A DNA stretch of 64,000 nt from Perkinsela sp. pyNocScin1 (Eukaryota > Euglenozoa > Kinetoplastea > Prokinetoplastida > Perkinselidae): NCBI GenBank assembly GCA_964019655.1, contig CAXHTR010000001.1, positions 124,001 through 188,000 of the forward strand. Reading direction: 5' to 3'. The translations under genes and the position numbers were made by a program. The stretch's first letter is position 1. Every line of letters begins with the position of its first letter. Of the stretch, positions 48,941 through 58,978 are shown in pieces. The notes beneath the pieces were generated by a model. It had not been told where the DNA came from. It searched no databases and worked only from the letters and a program-made list of their open reading frames with translations.

Positions 48941-49698
48941 GTATGAAGCATAGCGTGCGCAAGTTTGTGCTTGATGACATCATCACAATCGGGCTCCTCG
49001 TTTATGCGCGTGACCACGAGTATGGCTTCTATAATTGTCGAAGCTCGCTGATCATGCCATAAAATCTTCATCTTGGAGAAACAAGCCTCGCATCGATATG
49101 TCGTTACAAAGAGCAGCAGAGACTATACAGCTTCGCGAGATACCTCAGGAAACACAGGATGAACATTCGCCCAGAATTTAAGTGGATTCAAAGAGCTTTC
49201 AAACAGCTTTTTCGAATTCGATCTCGAGCGGATTTGTCTGAGCTGTAGGCAGATCCTTTGATCTTCCGGGAACCGTGAAGCCTTAACTTCGAATGGGTTG
49301 ATCTTCCACGGTTCGGGTTCCTTATAATTCGGGAATTCCTTGTTCATCATCCAACAAACTTTCCCTAAATGCCAATGGATGTCGTTTGTCACCTCATCTT
49401 TTATGCTAGCCTGCTTTACTTCATCCATGGCAGCTAAATGTTTGCCCAATTTCGGAAGGCATTCGAAGCAACTATCTCGAAAGCCCAAGCGCCTTATAAC
49501 CATCTGTCTCGTAAAGTGTTGAAGAAGGTGAATAGATTCAGCTATCGCTCGATAGTCGCCTTGAAGTTTCGTTGACACTTTGTTCATCAACAGTGGAACA
49601 TCGATGAGATATGCGAGATGACTCAGGAAACCCCCGGAATCCAACTCTATCGATAAAGCTTTTGCACTATCAGTTTGCCATCGACGTAAAAATTTCAA
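48890..49698 (-). pseudogene. hAT transposase, C-terminal half
   Basis: Frame 49,123-49,698 has HLAYLIDVPLLMNKVSTKLQ, the LTDIF..LN.LN..LQG segment of ZBED-type hATs, and then LKFWANVHPVFPEVS. Further down the minus strand, near 49,040-49,110, VTTYRCEACFSKMKIL is the C-terminal dimerisation motif. The N-terminal half is absent. Confidence 0.75.
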
Positions 49699-50241
49699 GA
49701 TAAGCTTTTTAAGCTTGAAGATACGTAAGGTAGCATGCGAGACTCAAATGAGGTATCTGCATCGAGCCTAAAGCAAGTCTTCGCGGTCGGGGGCACGACC
49801 TCGTACGTGAGCGCGACCCACAAAGTAGAGTTTGAAACCAGATGCTAATGCGCAGAGTGAAGAGTAGTGGTAAATGGCCCAGAGAAAGTCGGTAAGCAAC
49901 AATACGAGTACTACTATCATAACGCAGATTTACACTTTGTTGACTGTTTTAGCTGTGAGCGTTGGCAGCAGAGGCATTGTAAACTTTGGTGATAAGAATA
50001 AATTGCATTGAAGAAATGAAGCAGAACACACACACACACACACACACACAAAAGAATGGCGATACACCCCTGCTCTAGCAAGTCTAGCAGACCTCTAGCA
50101 GGTCGGGATCCTGGTGACCGGCATGGTCATCGATATGAGGCTCGCCAGCACGACCTAACACTTCAAAGTATTCCTCTGAAAGCTCAAATGCATCGCCATC
50201 TTCGTTAATCGCATCGATTCTGTTGTTGCGCCACATTTGCC
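49699..50241. other. Decayed island sequence
   Basis: No ORF of note. It holds the dinucleotide run at 50,026-50,050 and otherwise unrecognised sequence. Confidence 0.3.
50026..50050. repeat. (AC)n microsatellite
   Basis: Twelve and a half uninterrupted AC units in otherwise non-repetitive sequence. Confidence 0.95.
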
Positions 50242-50580
50242 CTAGCCACTTTCTTTAAACTTCAGATATCGACAAATCGTGCTTGGGGATGGAGCATTAG
50301 CTTCACCATATAGCGTCACCATATCATTGTGAATGGTTTGGTAACTGCATCCATCCCGGCACATTGCATCGACTATACGCCGTTCGCGGGCGTCCCACCA
50401 TAGCTCGGTACAGCCAGTCATTTCAATGCCGAAACGATCTCTTAAAGGCCCAACCATTCGTAAAATTTGATAGAAGGAAGTCTCTAAGGAAACGAGCGAT
50501 TGTCTCATGCAATGCGAAGCAAGCTGAGGCACGACCTGGCGTGCCCCGCATTCATCACCGTTCGGTGTATATGAGACCAA
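50242..50580 (-). pseudogene. HTH-containing transposase fragment
   Basis: A 112-codon frame with WWDARERRIVDAMCRDGCSYQ and then APSPSTICRYLK, a helix-turn-helix pattern found at the N-terminus of several transposase families. I cannot decide between IS30 and IS630 types. Its upstream part overlaps the hairpin-repeat copy at 50,518-50,599. Confidence 0.4.
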
Positions 50581-50599
50581 TCACTCACTCACCCTCCCA
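50575..50599 (-). repeat. Hairpin-repeat end motif
   Basis: End of an 85-base repeat copy (about 50,518-50,599) that reads GACCAATCACTCACTCACCC then TCCCA. It matches 47,064-47,090 and the inverted copy at 29,365-29,389. Confidence 0.5.
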
Positions 50600-50699
50600 C
50601 GCTTAGAGCAGAACGCCAAGGAATTACATAGTGTCAAAGCCGAGATACACGAAGTTTGTGGCGCTTATAGTACTGCGTGTTGATGGAATGAAAAATATT

Positions 50700-51494
50700 C
50701 CACGACTTACACTTCACTAATCTATGTCAGAACATAAGCTTATCTCTGACAACATAATTATCACATTCCTTCACCGTATAGCGTACATGCACCACCAAAT
50801 ACGCAGAACTTGAGCTGTCTGTCGACTCGTCCAGTTTAATATGTACTGGAAAAGGGGACAACTTCACTCCTCCATAATTTTTTTCTGCATGCAAAGGGAA
50901 GTGCATATTATTTCACGCTTCACGCGATAGTTTGAAAAGGAATAACGCCCGAGAAGTTGAGTGCGCGTGAATTCGGGTCAAGTCTCCGGATAGCTTTTCA
51001 ATTGCAGGTTTAAATGCATTATCACCGGTAGCGTGTGCAAGCCTGTTCTTTCCTATTATCATATAAACCTCGACAAGGGTTGCATCCTCTGTTTCCTTTG
51101 TCACAGGGAAGCCATAATCAACCAGGCTTGTTTGAACCCCAGGTTTCTCCGTAGCTACCCAATCTTCCCAGTCCTGCCTGTTCCAGTCTAAAGCTGTTGG
51201 GCTGCAGCCGGCCCGATGCTTCAACAAATGACCCTTCACCATCGATTCATTGGCGAGCTTAAAGTCACATGCAAGGCACTGCGGACACTCCTTTCCATCA
51301 TCACCGACAGCAGGCTTATATCCGATGTCATAGTGCGTATCATGGAACTTTCGCGATGCTCTTCGTTTTGTCGTTCGTTCACTGAGAGTCCTGTTAGAAA
51401 AGCGTCTCGTGCTTGGGCGTCGAAGTGACAAAGAAATCTTTCCCTTGGGCTTTGGGCCATGACCAAGAAGTGCATCAGGGGTAACATAATGCAA
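50700..51494 (-). pseudogene. hAT (ZBED-like) transposase, zinc finger and catalytic start
   Basis: Frame 50,913-51,494 contains a BED-like finger (CPQCLACDF...HLLKH). On the minus strand near 50,770-50,870, in a second frame, VHIKLDESTDSSSSAYLVV followed by HVRY is the first catalytic segment. It lacks the rest of the protein. The end-like motif at 51,639-51,684 lies 145 bases upstream. Confidence 0.7.
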
Positions 51495-51638
51495 ATCATC
51501 ATCGGATGACTCGCGTACCTCTTCTAAGCTCGCTCACATTTTTATTCGCTCAGCGTGAGCAATGAAGGCTCGAATTCGCAGGGATTTCACAGTCCGTGCC
51601 AGGGTGCCTCATGAACGATGGAAAGCACAGGGCTCTTT

Positions 51639-51684
51639 GCCGATTTTCGGCAGCTCACTATGCGGTTGAAGTCTGGGCTGTACT
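51639..51684. repeat. 45-bp end-like motif, copy 2
   Basis: Shares the GCCGATTTTCGGC stem and the GAAGTCTGGGCTGTACT end with copies at 44,431-44,475 and 57,133-57,177. Confidence 0.6.
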
Positions 51685-52182
51685 AAAACGGGGATGATTT
51701 CCACCGCTGTGTTCGCTGGAGTGCACTTCTGGACTTAGCCAAGGAAAAGCACGTGCAATCCCATGGCTCACAGTCCAGCATGGATTGAAATGTGCAGCTG
51801 GATACTCTGCTCTCGGACAACATTCAACCTTCCTCATGTCCAGACATCGCAGAACCCTTGCTCATACCCCGTGCAGGAACAGATCATGTCGTTTGTCAGT
51901 TCTTTGATTAAGCAATGATCAGTCTTTATGTGTTTCAAGATGGAGAGTGCTTGTTCGCAACGATAGGATGGGGCAAACGAGACAAGTGCTTATTCATTCG
52001 TATCTGTAAATACCGGAATTTCGGCCCTTTGCTGGGGGCACGGATAGCATTGATTTTTTTGGCAAGTAAATAAATAAGGTCGTCAAAAGGGTCGTCAGAG
52101 GAATATGTAAAGCCGTAGACCGAGCGCCGGGCGTAGCCCGGTATGTTCGAGGCGCGCAGGGACCTTACGGGAAGAACGTCTT
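51685..52182 (-). pseudogene. Small hAT C-terminal remnant
   Basis: Read on the minus strand near 51,870-51,985, FAPSYRCEQALSILKHIKTD matches the C-terminal hAT dimerisation region (SYRCE-x-AxSxLKxIKT). Nothing else of that copy is readable. Confidence 0.55.
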
Positions 52183-53159
52183 CTATACTATCTTTTGATC
52201 TTTCTGGAAATATCTCCTTGATGCACTAGTTTGCCGAATATTGTCACCACCTCCAAATTCCCAGATATAACGGTACTCTGTATCCATTTCGCCGTCAAGC
52301 GTTACGTCACAAATATGTTGTTTATCATTGATAGCTTCCTCCGAGCCATAAGACCGCTGAGAAATGCATCGCTTATCGGTAAGAAAGTCATTTATCATAA
52401 AATCTTCAAGCAAGCGACGGCTCTTTGTTTTAAGGCGGGACCCTAAAGGTCAAGATCTCTTGGGACTCAGTCACAGCTGCAGCATCTTGGGATCTGATCT
52501 CTCTCCTCGGAAAGATCGTCAGTGTCGAGCCCTGATGAAATGGTCGTGCTTCTTGAAAGCAACACGCAACACTCATCGTACCCTTGGCATGACATTCGGT
52601 CTGCACAGTAGCAGAGCTCAATGGATTCTGCACTAAGAATATCGCAGAGTTGGTGTCACCGAGGGGCCGCTTGTCTTATATGATTTCGATTTCTGAGTAG
52701 CCCTGCGGTAGGGTGACAGTATTTCTTTCATACCAGCCTCCTTGAGAATAATGCGCAGTTGCGCGAGACCGAACATTAAACAAACTGAATACAGTTGACG
52801 CACTTTGCAGATGCAAAAACTGATAGATGATAGAGTGCGAGCACAAGCAGTCCCTAATCAAAGAAGGGAATCCAGAAAGAAAGGGCGCACACGGGAGAAG
52901 AAAAGCAAGCTGCAAACGTGCACAAACCTATAGAGAAAACTGAGTCCACACGTATGAGATGCGAGTTAATGCCACAAGATGGTGAATCTATATGAAGCTC
53001 GCCAGCGCGGTCATCTTCTGCTGCGAAATTCCCATCTGACGCAAAGTCTTATGGTGCAGTGTCATATGAGAGCGCTTAAATGTCTCTCAATTTTGGTTTG
53101 GGATATCACGGTCGCAGAAAATTTAAGGCAAAGTCCACTGACATGCTCCCGACCTGTTT
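52183..53159. other. Decayed island sequence
   Basis: A minus-strand frame at 52,183-52,413 shows no motif. Bases 52,455-52,712 resemble 48,545-48,714. Bases 53,090-53,150 resemble 39,203-39,262 (shared TTGGTTTGGGATATCA). No gene supported. Confidence 0.35.
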
Positions 53160-54230
53160 TGCATCATTGCACTACAACGCTGAATTTTCGGTGCGGCGTA
53201 CGCCATCCATACACACGGAACCGATCTGGCGCCCAGGAATTTGATGCTTACGCATGAAATCTCGCACAATACCGAATATGACAGCGGCGGTTTTCACTTG
53301 TGAGCTCGACACAGAAGATGATCTTTTCATGAATCGTTCCTCTACAAACGTACCGAACCCAGCAGACCAAATTATGCTGACTCACACGATCGACACTTTC
53401 GTCGAGCTACAGCGAAATGGGACAAGGGGAAAGCTTTACCTCCCTCATCGTTCTCGCCACAATGTGTTTCGCTATATGCACCACCTTGCGCTTGGCACTC
53501 GTGGTGCTTATGGGAAGGCTCTGAATATAGGGAAATGGACCTCTTCCATCATAATCTGCACAAAACGATGACCGAATACTACACTGGTGGCACTCGGCTG
53601 CATCATTTGTGCAGAGAAGAAGAGCAAGCGTACCGATGTCCTCACGGCTTCGGCGCTTCGCAAGCCTACCCCGAGTGCCGGCAATGGATTAGTTTGGCGA
53701 TTCCGACCCTCCCTCAGGTAATCATGCTTAAGCTGAATCAGATCAGCAAAAAAGTACACCCTTCCGCCCCGCGTATGCGTGCCAAAGTGGTGCCTCAAGA
53801 AATTGTCTTTCATGTTTTCGTTTGACAAAACCCTACGACATATAAAGCACTCGGGACGGACTAATTCTGCGTCCGTGGCTTCGATAAACGGCTTTAGAAG
53901 ATAGCGCGACTTCCATGGATGTGACGCACTCGGCTCGCGGTTATTCGGTCCTGGAGGTTTAGCATTCGCACCTGGATCGTCCTCGTCATCCGTGTAACCA
54001 GAGACGACAATCACTTGTCGTTGAACGTCCTTCACCCGCGGGGTTTCCTCAGTAGGATCGTTCCGTAGATTATACCCGACCGAATTTGCGTTCTCAATGT
54101 ACTGACGACCTTGATTTGGGTTATGCATCGGATGTTCTTGATTGAAGCGAACTCGGCGAGGATTATCCGCATCGCCCGCGTAACCGTCGATAACGATAAC
54201 TTTCCGTCGCCCACCTACGGTATTTTTTCA
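53160..54230 (-). pseudogene. hAT (ZBED-like) transposase with SIM-like N-terminus
   Basis: Frame 53,508-54,128 has a BED-like finger (CFICRRVLSNENMKDNFLRH) preceded by DVQRQVIVVSGYTDDEDDPG, and just upstream in another frame RKVIVIDGYAGDADNP. The next segments on the minus strand (53,330-53,440) read LDESVDRVSQHNLVCWVRY and KIIFCVEL, then GSVCMDGV near 53,200. The order is that of the N-terminal half of ZBED-type hAT transposases. The C-terminal half is absent. VIVV/VIVI followed by acidic residues resembles SUMO-interacting motifs. Confidence 0.75.
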
Positions 54231-54479
54231 TGGCTTTGTAATTCATCTTACAGTGGTGGTCATTTAGCTTGGTTTGATGGATGATGCGCTTCCGATGGCG
54301 GTCGTCGAGCTCCGTGTGATGGTCGCGCGGGTGGTGCATTGTCTTTTAGTCTTATTTCTTGAGATATTTAAGCCCATCCTGCCACTTCAAGCCACATATG
54401 ATGAACTCCGGTCAGTTATCTTCGAGATCGGTGCTCTTTATAAAGGTCTTTGAGAACACTACGGAAACTTTGATCCTAG
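54231..54479. other. Decayed island sequence, nothing recognised
   Basis: No ORF of note and no repeat found. Confidence 0.3.
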
Positions 54480-54900
54480 CGGATTCGGTCCTCAGGCGTT
54501 AGCGGGTCGAACTCGACTGAGATCACCTCGTGAGAGACTCCTTGAGTCTCTTGCTTTCAGCTTGGGTAAGCAGTGTCGTAGAATCGGTATCGTTGTTTCG
54601 CCAGTTCGACATCTCAGCCTCGTGCACGGTACCATATTGTGCTTGCCCACGATGTGTTAGGCTCTTCGAGCTGTGACGCGAAGAAAATCAGTCGTCACTG
54701 GCCAGCTCTTCCATAGGGTCTGGATCATACGCGCAACCTTACCCTCTGCTTGGGCTTCCGGGCGGACAGAAGTATATCGGTAGGTCACGAATCAACGCTA
54801 TCGTGGCATATTGTCGCACGTGCGTGTAAGGGCCTCCTTGTCAGAGAGAGTAGTGGCGACTCAGTGCAGCAGAAAGCGCGGGAATGTCATCGTCTTCCAG
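54480..54900 (-). pseudogene. IS30-like transposase remnant, catalytic-core region
   Basis: No long frame survives. Nucleotide similarity to the better copy at 55,790-56,100 is clear, for example over 54,562-54,780 against 55,816-56,032 (shared GGATCATACGCGCAACCTT). That region in the other copy encodes the second catalytic Asp and beyond, so this is the same part of an IS30-like element. Confidence 0.6.
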
Positions 54901-55435
54901 AAAAATGGCTTCATAGTTCGGCGCTTGTTTTGCTTGTATGAATGAAGAAGATTTCTATTCTCGACATTTGATAACCGAACGTCAAAAACTTCCAGAAATT
55001 AGCAATTTTGAATCGCCTGCAGCAATGCTACAGTCACTTGAAACGAAGTATCGCAGATCTTGAAATGTCGAATGTGAAAAATGTTTGCTATCAGTATTTT
55101 CTCGACGTCTCGCTTCAATGTTGGTAGCAGAGGCATCATGCCTACTCAAATTTGTAAAGGCTGCAAGAAGCGTACAAATGGGCTTTGTTATGCATGCACA
55201 TGAGATATCAATGTATCGTATCCTTTGCTGAATTTGCAGATTCGAGAAAAAGATCCCTAAATTTCTTTTAGCTCTTCGAAGCTCATTGAGTGAAAGGCAA
55301 TGGAGATTTGTGCATGAGAGAAGTGCAACATGCCACTCTCATGCTTCATTCGTGTGCTCAATGAATGTCTGCCCAAAAATAGCGTGGCCTCCACGGACGT
55401 CGCTGCTTCGACGGGCGGAGATTTTCAGCCGGCGG
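54901..55435. other. Decayed island sequence
   Basis: No ORF of note. Nothing recognised. Confidence 0.3.
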
Positions 55436-55726
55436 TCAAGCGTTTGCGCCTAGATCGTCCTCGTCATCTGTGCTGTCAGGGATGACGATGACTTCTCTGT
55501 GCACGTCGCCCACCTCCGGCATTTCCTCATAGAATGGTGTTTCATCTTCTGCTGGTGGTCGTTGAGCTTCAGGTGACGCTCGTGCGCACGATGAATTCTC
55601 TGCGAATCTTATTGCTGGGGAAAATGGGACCCATCCTGTCAGACCAACCCACAGAAGCACTGCGTGGGCTTTCAAGGGAATTGGTGCTCCCCATAAAACC
55701 CTTTGAGGAAAGAGAGTGGATGCCAA
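55436..55726 (-). pseudogene. hAT N-terminal fragment with SIM-like motif
   Basis: A 96-codon frame ending GDVHREVIVIPDSTDDEDDLG, closely similar to the N-terminal segment of the hAT copy at 53.2-54.2 kb. The zinc finger that follows in that copy is absent here, so the fragment is truncated at about 55,436. Confidence 0.6.
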
Positions 55727-55789
55727 GGTTGTGGGGTATCGAGTATACAGGCGTAGCGGGTGAACGTGACCGGAAGCAACTTGTGAGAG

Positions 55790-56994
55790 ACTCCTTGAGT
55801 CTGTTGATTTCAGCTTGGGTGAGCAGTGTCGCAGAATCGTTATCGCTGTTTCGCCAATTTAACATCTCAGACTCGTACACGGTGCCATATTGTGATTGTT
55901 CACGATGCGTTGGGCTATTCGAGCTATGACGCGAGCAGAATCCGTCGTCACTCGCCAATCCTTGCGTAAAGTTCGGATCATACGCGCAACCTTGCCTTTC
56001 TACTTGGGCTTCCAGGCGCACAGAAGCATATCGGTAGTTTACGAATTGTGTCATGCTGCGAGTTCTCTGTGCCGTTGTCGCACGTGTGTGTGCGAGCCTT
56101 CTTGTCCCGCATTATCTCAAGAACGTTGATTGTCGTCTCATTGGAGCTTTTGGTTCTCTGAATGGCTACAAAGCAACCACGGAACTTTCGTTCGACAATG
56201 ACCAGAGTGTACCTTTTCTTAAAGTGCATCAAATCCATTTCGTAATCACCAAAACGCTGATTACGATATATATATATATATGTGTCTTCACGATTCGAAG
56301 TCGTGCTTTGATGAATTTCCACCGATCTTTGCTGAGAGACTGACCTTATTCGAAGTGGGCGTTACGAGTGCGGCGTGACTAACACGTAGGAATCGGGTAT
56401 CATGGATGACTTTGCGTGAGTTGCTGACGGTGACTTCAAGGCCAAATAAGCAGTTTGAAGACTCCGGATTTCGTTCCTTGACGATCTGGGTTTGCTCATT
56501 GACGGTCGGATCATTATCTGCGTCATAGTGATATAACGAATATGGATCATCTTTCGTCCAACGATATGACACGTATTCGTAAAGTTTCCCTGCCAATTTC
56601 TCTTCTTGATGGCGTTGTGCATAAACCATCCTCGACCAGAGACCGCGCTCTGGTCCCTCGCAGTGAAGCCGTACAAGGCGCGCACACCACATGTTTCCTC
56701 CGCAAGTCCAAGATCACGTTCAATAAATTCCTTGGCAATGTAAACCCCATGGCTATCCTTCAAAATCTTCACGAACTTGCGTCGAACCACGGGGTGATTC
56801 TCGAGTAAACCTTTGTGGCCCTTCTTTTTTGCCCGGGCTGCAGCTTTTTTCGATTCCTTCTTAGCCCGATAAACAGGCCCTGAAGCGTTTTTACGATGCC
56901 GCCACACAGTGATCCTGTCACAGCCAATTTCCTCCGCAGCATCTATATCTGACAAATGCGGATTTTCCTCGAGGAATTTCCGATCCGCATCCAT
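55790..56994 (-). pseudogene. IS30-like transposase, two frames
   Basis: Frame 56,362-56,994 has an HTH (LSDIDAAEEIGCDRITVWRH) and a basic helix region. Frame 55,978-56,322 continues RFGDYEMDLMHFKKRYTLVI (first Asp) and THTCDNGTENSQHDTI (second Asp), after which the expected Glu segment is disrupted (PGSPSRKARLRV). An AT dinucleotide run at 56,266-56,280 lies between. The first HTH differs from that of the 35-36 kb copy, indicating a second IS30 subfamily. Confidence 0.75.
56266..56280. repeat. (AT)n run inside an IS30-like copy
   Basis: A short run of about seven AT units between the helical and catalytic frames of the IS30-like pseudogene. Slippage here may have caused the frame break. Confidence 0.8.
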
Positions 56995-57132
56995 GAGCTG
57001 CTTCCAGGGTCTTCGTCGCTGACCGTAGTAAAGTGGTTATGCTTTAAGGATACAATCTACCAAGCTGATAGGCCGAGGGGTGCATGTCATGCAGCGCGGC
57101 TCTGAAAGAAAAATGGAGTCTAAGGACTTTTT

Positions 57133-57177
57133 GCCGATTTTCGGCATCTTTGTATGGGTTTGAAGTCTGGGCTGTAT
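57133..57177. repeat. 45-bp end-like motif, copy 3
   Basis: Third copy of the stem (GCCGATTTTCGGC) plus GAAGTCTGGGCTGTA segment. It lies about 140 bases upstream of the IS30-like frame starting at 56,994. Confidence 0.6.
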
Positions 57178-57659
57178 GAAAGAAGTTATTGGTCTTTTGT
57201 TCATAGCGAGGACAGACGCATCATTCAATGCCCCGTACATGCGTATGACTGCGATGCGATTAACAATACATTGAAAATAGGAACAATGGTAGAATCTATA
57301 TTTTCTGTGCCCATACGTAAATACCCGTATAGCAAAGATTCAATTGATGACCCATTGCACTGAAATGTCCCCAAAACATTGCTGTTCTACGCACGTTATC
57401 CTGTGTCCCTCAAGGAATCTCAGTTTCTCTCTATGACTCATTTCGATCCGTATCTGCATAATTTTCTATGGTGAAATCTGCGGAGATTCACCTTAGCAAT
57501 ACATGTGTGCATGTATGATTCAATCGGACCATGGTTGGCTGTAGGTCCGTATGATTTGAATACTCTTTGATAGCTTCGCGCATTTTATGAATATTTCATT
57601 CCGTATAAAGCCCACACTTTAAAGGTAACCCTCGTTTCGAAGAACAGAATTCATTCACG
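57178..57659. other. Decayed island sequence, nothing recognised
   Basis: AT-rich. No repeat or ORF supported. Confidence 0.3.
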
Positions 57660-58401
57660 TGGGGCATGACCCGTATGACGGGGTGATTCTTATCGATCAA
57701 ATGAAGGAAATCGTTCGGACACTTTCTATCCAAGACTTTCATATGACGATTGCTCAGATAATCTTGAATTCTTTGAGCCTAGTGCTCTTTCATATAGGTG
57801 AAGTCTGTGCCTCTCGGCAAAAAGAAACGCATTCTGCTAATAAGGCTCTCGACCTGTCCTTTTTGCTGCGGGCAGCCTGGACCGCAAATGAAAGTTTCTG
57901 CCTGAATCAGCTCAGTGAAGATTCTATGATAGAAGAACTCGGTACCTCTATCAGCAACAGTGGTCTGACAGTGAAATTTTTTGAGTTTTGAGCCACTGCT
58001 GTACACAAGGGAATACGCTCTTTATTCTTCAGGAGAATGATGATGGAGTATCGTGTCCGCTTTTCTATGCAGCAGCATAAAACACTGGACTTATTTGCGC
58101 CAAAAGCCACGTCTATCTCCCATGGGCCATCATGCCAAAGATCCATGTTTTTCTTTTCGCGGAACGAACGGACATCTGGCATCGGTGCTGCACCTGCATT
58201 AGCATTGGTCGGGCGTAAGCCCCGAGGTCGACCTTCGCGAGGTGAAAACTGCATGCAGATGCTCCCTTTGTTGTGCTCATTATCGAAAAAGCATTGGATG
58301 CGGCAAATCTTTTCTGGGTTGACAATGCAATCCTTCAAATTATCAGCTATGGTATCTGCGCTATCGTTATTCATCAGAAGCACAAGAGTATCAAGCGCCA
58401 T
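57660..58401 (-). pseudogene. IS30-like transposase, near-complete catalytic core
   Basis: Frame 57,907-58,401 carries DGPWEIDVAFGANKSSVLCC and CIEKRTRYSIII (first Asp). Frame 57,779-58,006 carries VADRGTEFFYHRIF (second Asp) and QQKGQVESLISRMRF (Glu), with 33 residues between them. After one stop (near 57,780) the same frame runs on with YLSNRHMKVLDRKCPNDF, the IS30 C-terminal motif. One frameshift and one stop separate this copy from an open frame. The N-terminal HTH is weak. Confidence 0.75.
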
Positions 58402-58978
58402 ATCCTGGTCTCCGTCAATTTAGGACTTTGCACTATCTCGGCACTTTTTCTTTACGAAAACTCTTTTCATTCTGAGCAGATCATAGTCCTCCTCTTCGCC
58501 TTCTAATAGCGCTCCTTGTCGCTTTGAAATCGTCTTGAAAAGCAAGAGCCATCATAGAAAACGCTGTTTGAATCTTGGCAAGCGCAGAAGGTATGACACA
58601 TAAAGAAAATTCCAGAAGTGGACAGCACCAAAAGAAGTGCAGATACATTTTCTTCTTACCCGTTACGCATGGCATTGTTATGGATGCATAGGATTGAGGT
58701 GCTGCTTACCCTCCATAGAACTAAGACTAGAGTGCGTTGAACAGAGACGGGCAACATACAGATATACCAATTTTTAAGTCGTCATATATGATATAATTAT
58801 AGTCTGAAAAGATCTCAGTGAGCGAGAGAATATCAGCTCTTTTCCAATTTAACCAAGACTGGTAGACATTACAAGGTTGAGTCTGTTATCATGACAGAGC
58901 AAGCGTCCTGTATCTGACCCATGCTTTTGCAGTACTCATTCACTGTTCATCTTTCTGCTTCTTGTTACACTCTTAGAA
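58402..58978. other. Right margin of the island
   Basis: No gene is supported. It ends with a pyrimidine-rich tract and CTCTTAG at 58,976, the probable splice acceptor of the first LRR gene of the array, placed three bases before its ATG. Confidence 0.4.

Noticed and set aside
50026-50050. The AC run as a possible telomeric or regulatory signal
   Set aside because: It is an ordinary dinucleotide microsatellite and does not resemble TTAGGG repeats.
29115-58978. The island as a CRISPR array, integron or prophage
   Set aside because: There is no regular spacer-repeat array, no integrase of tyrosine type and no phage gene; all recognisable remnants are DDE transposases.
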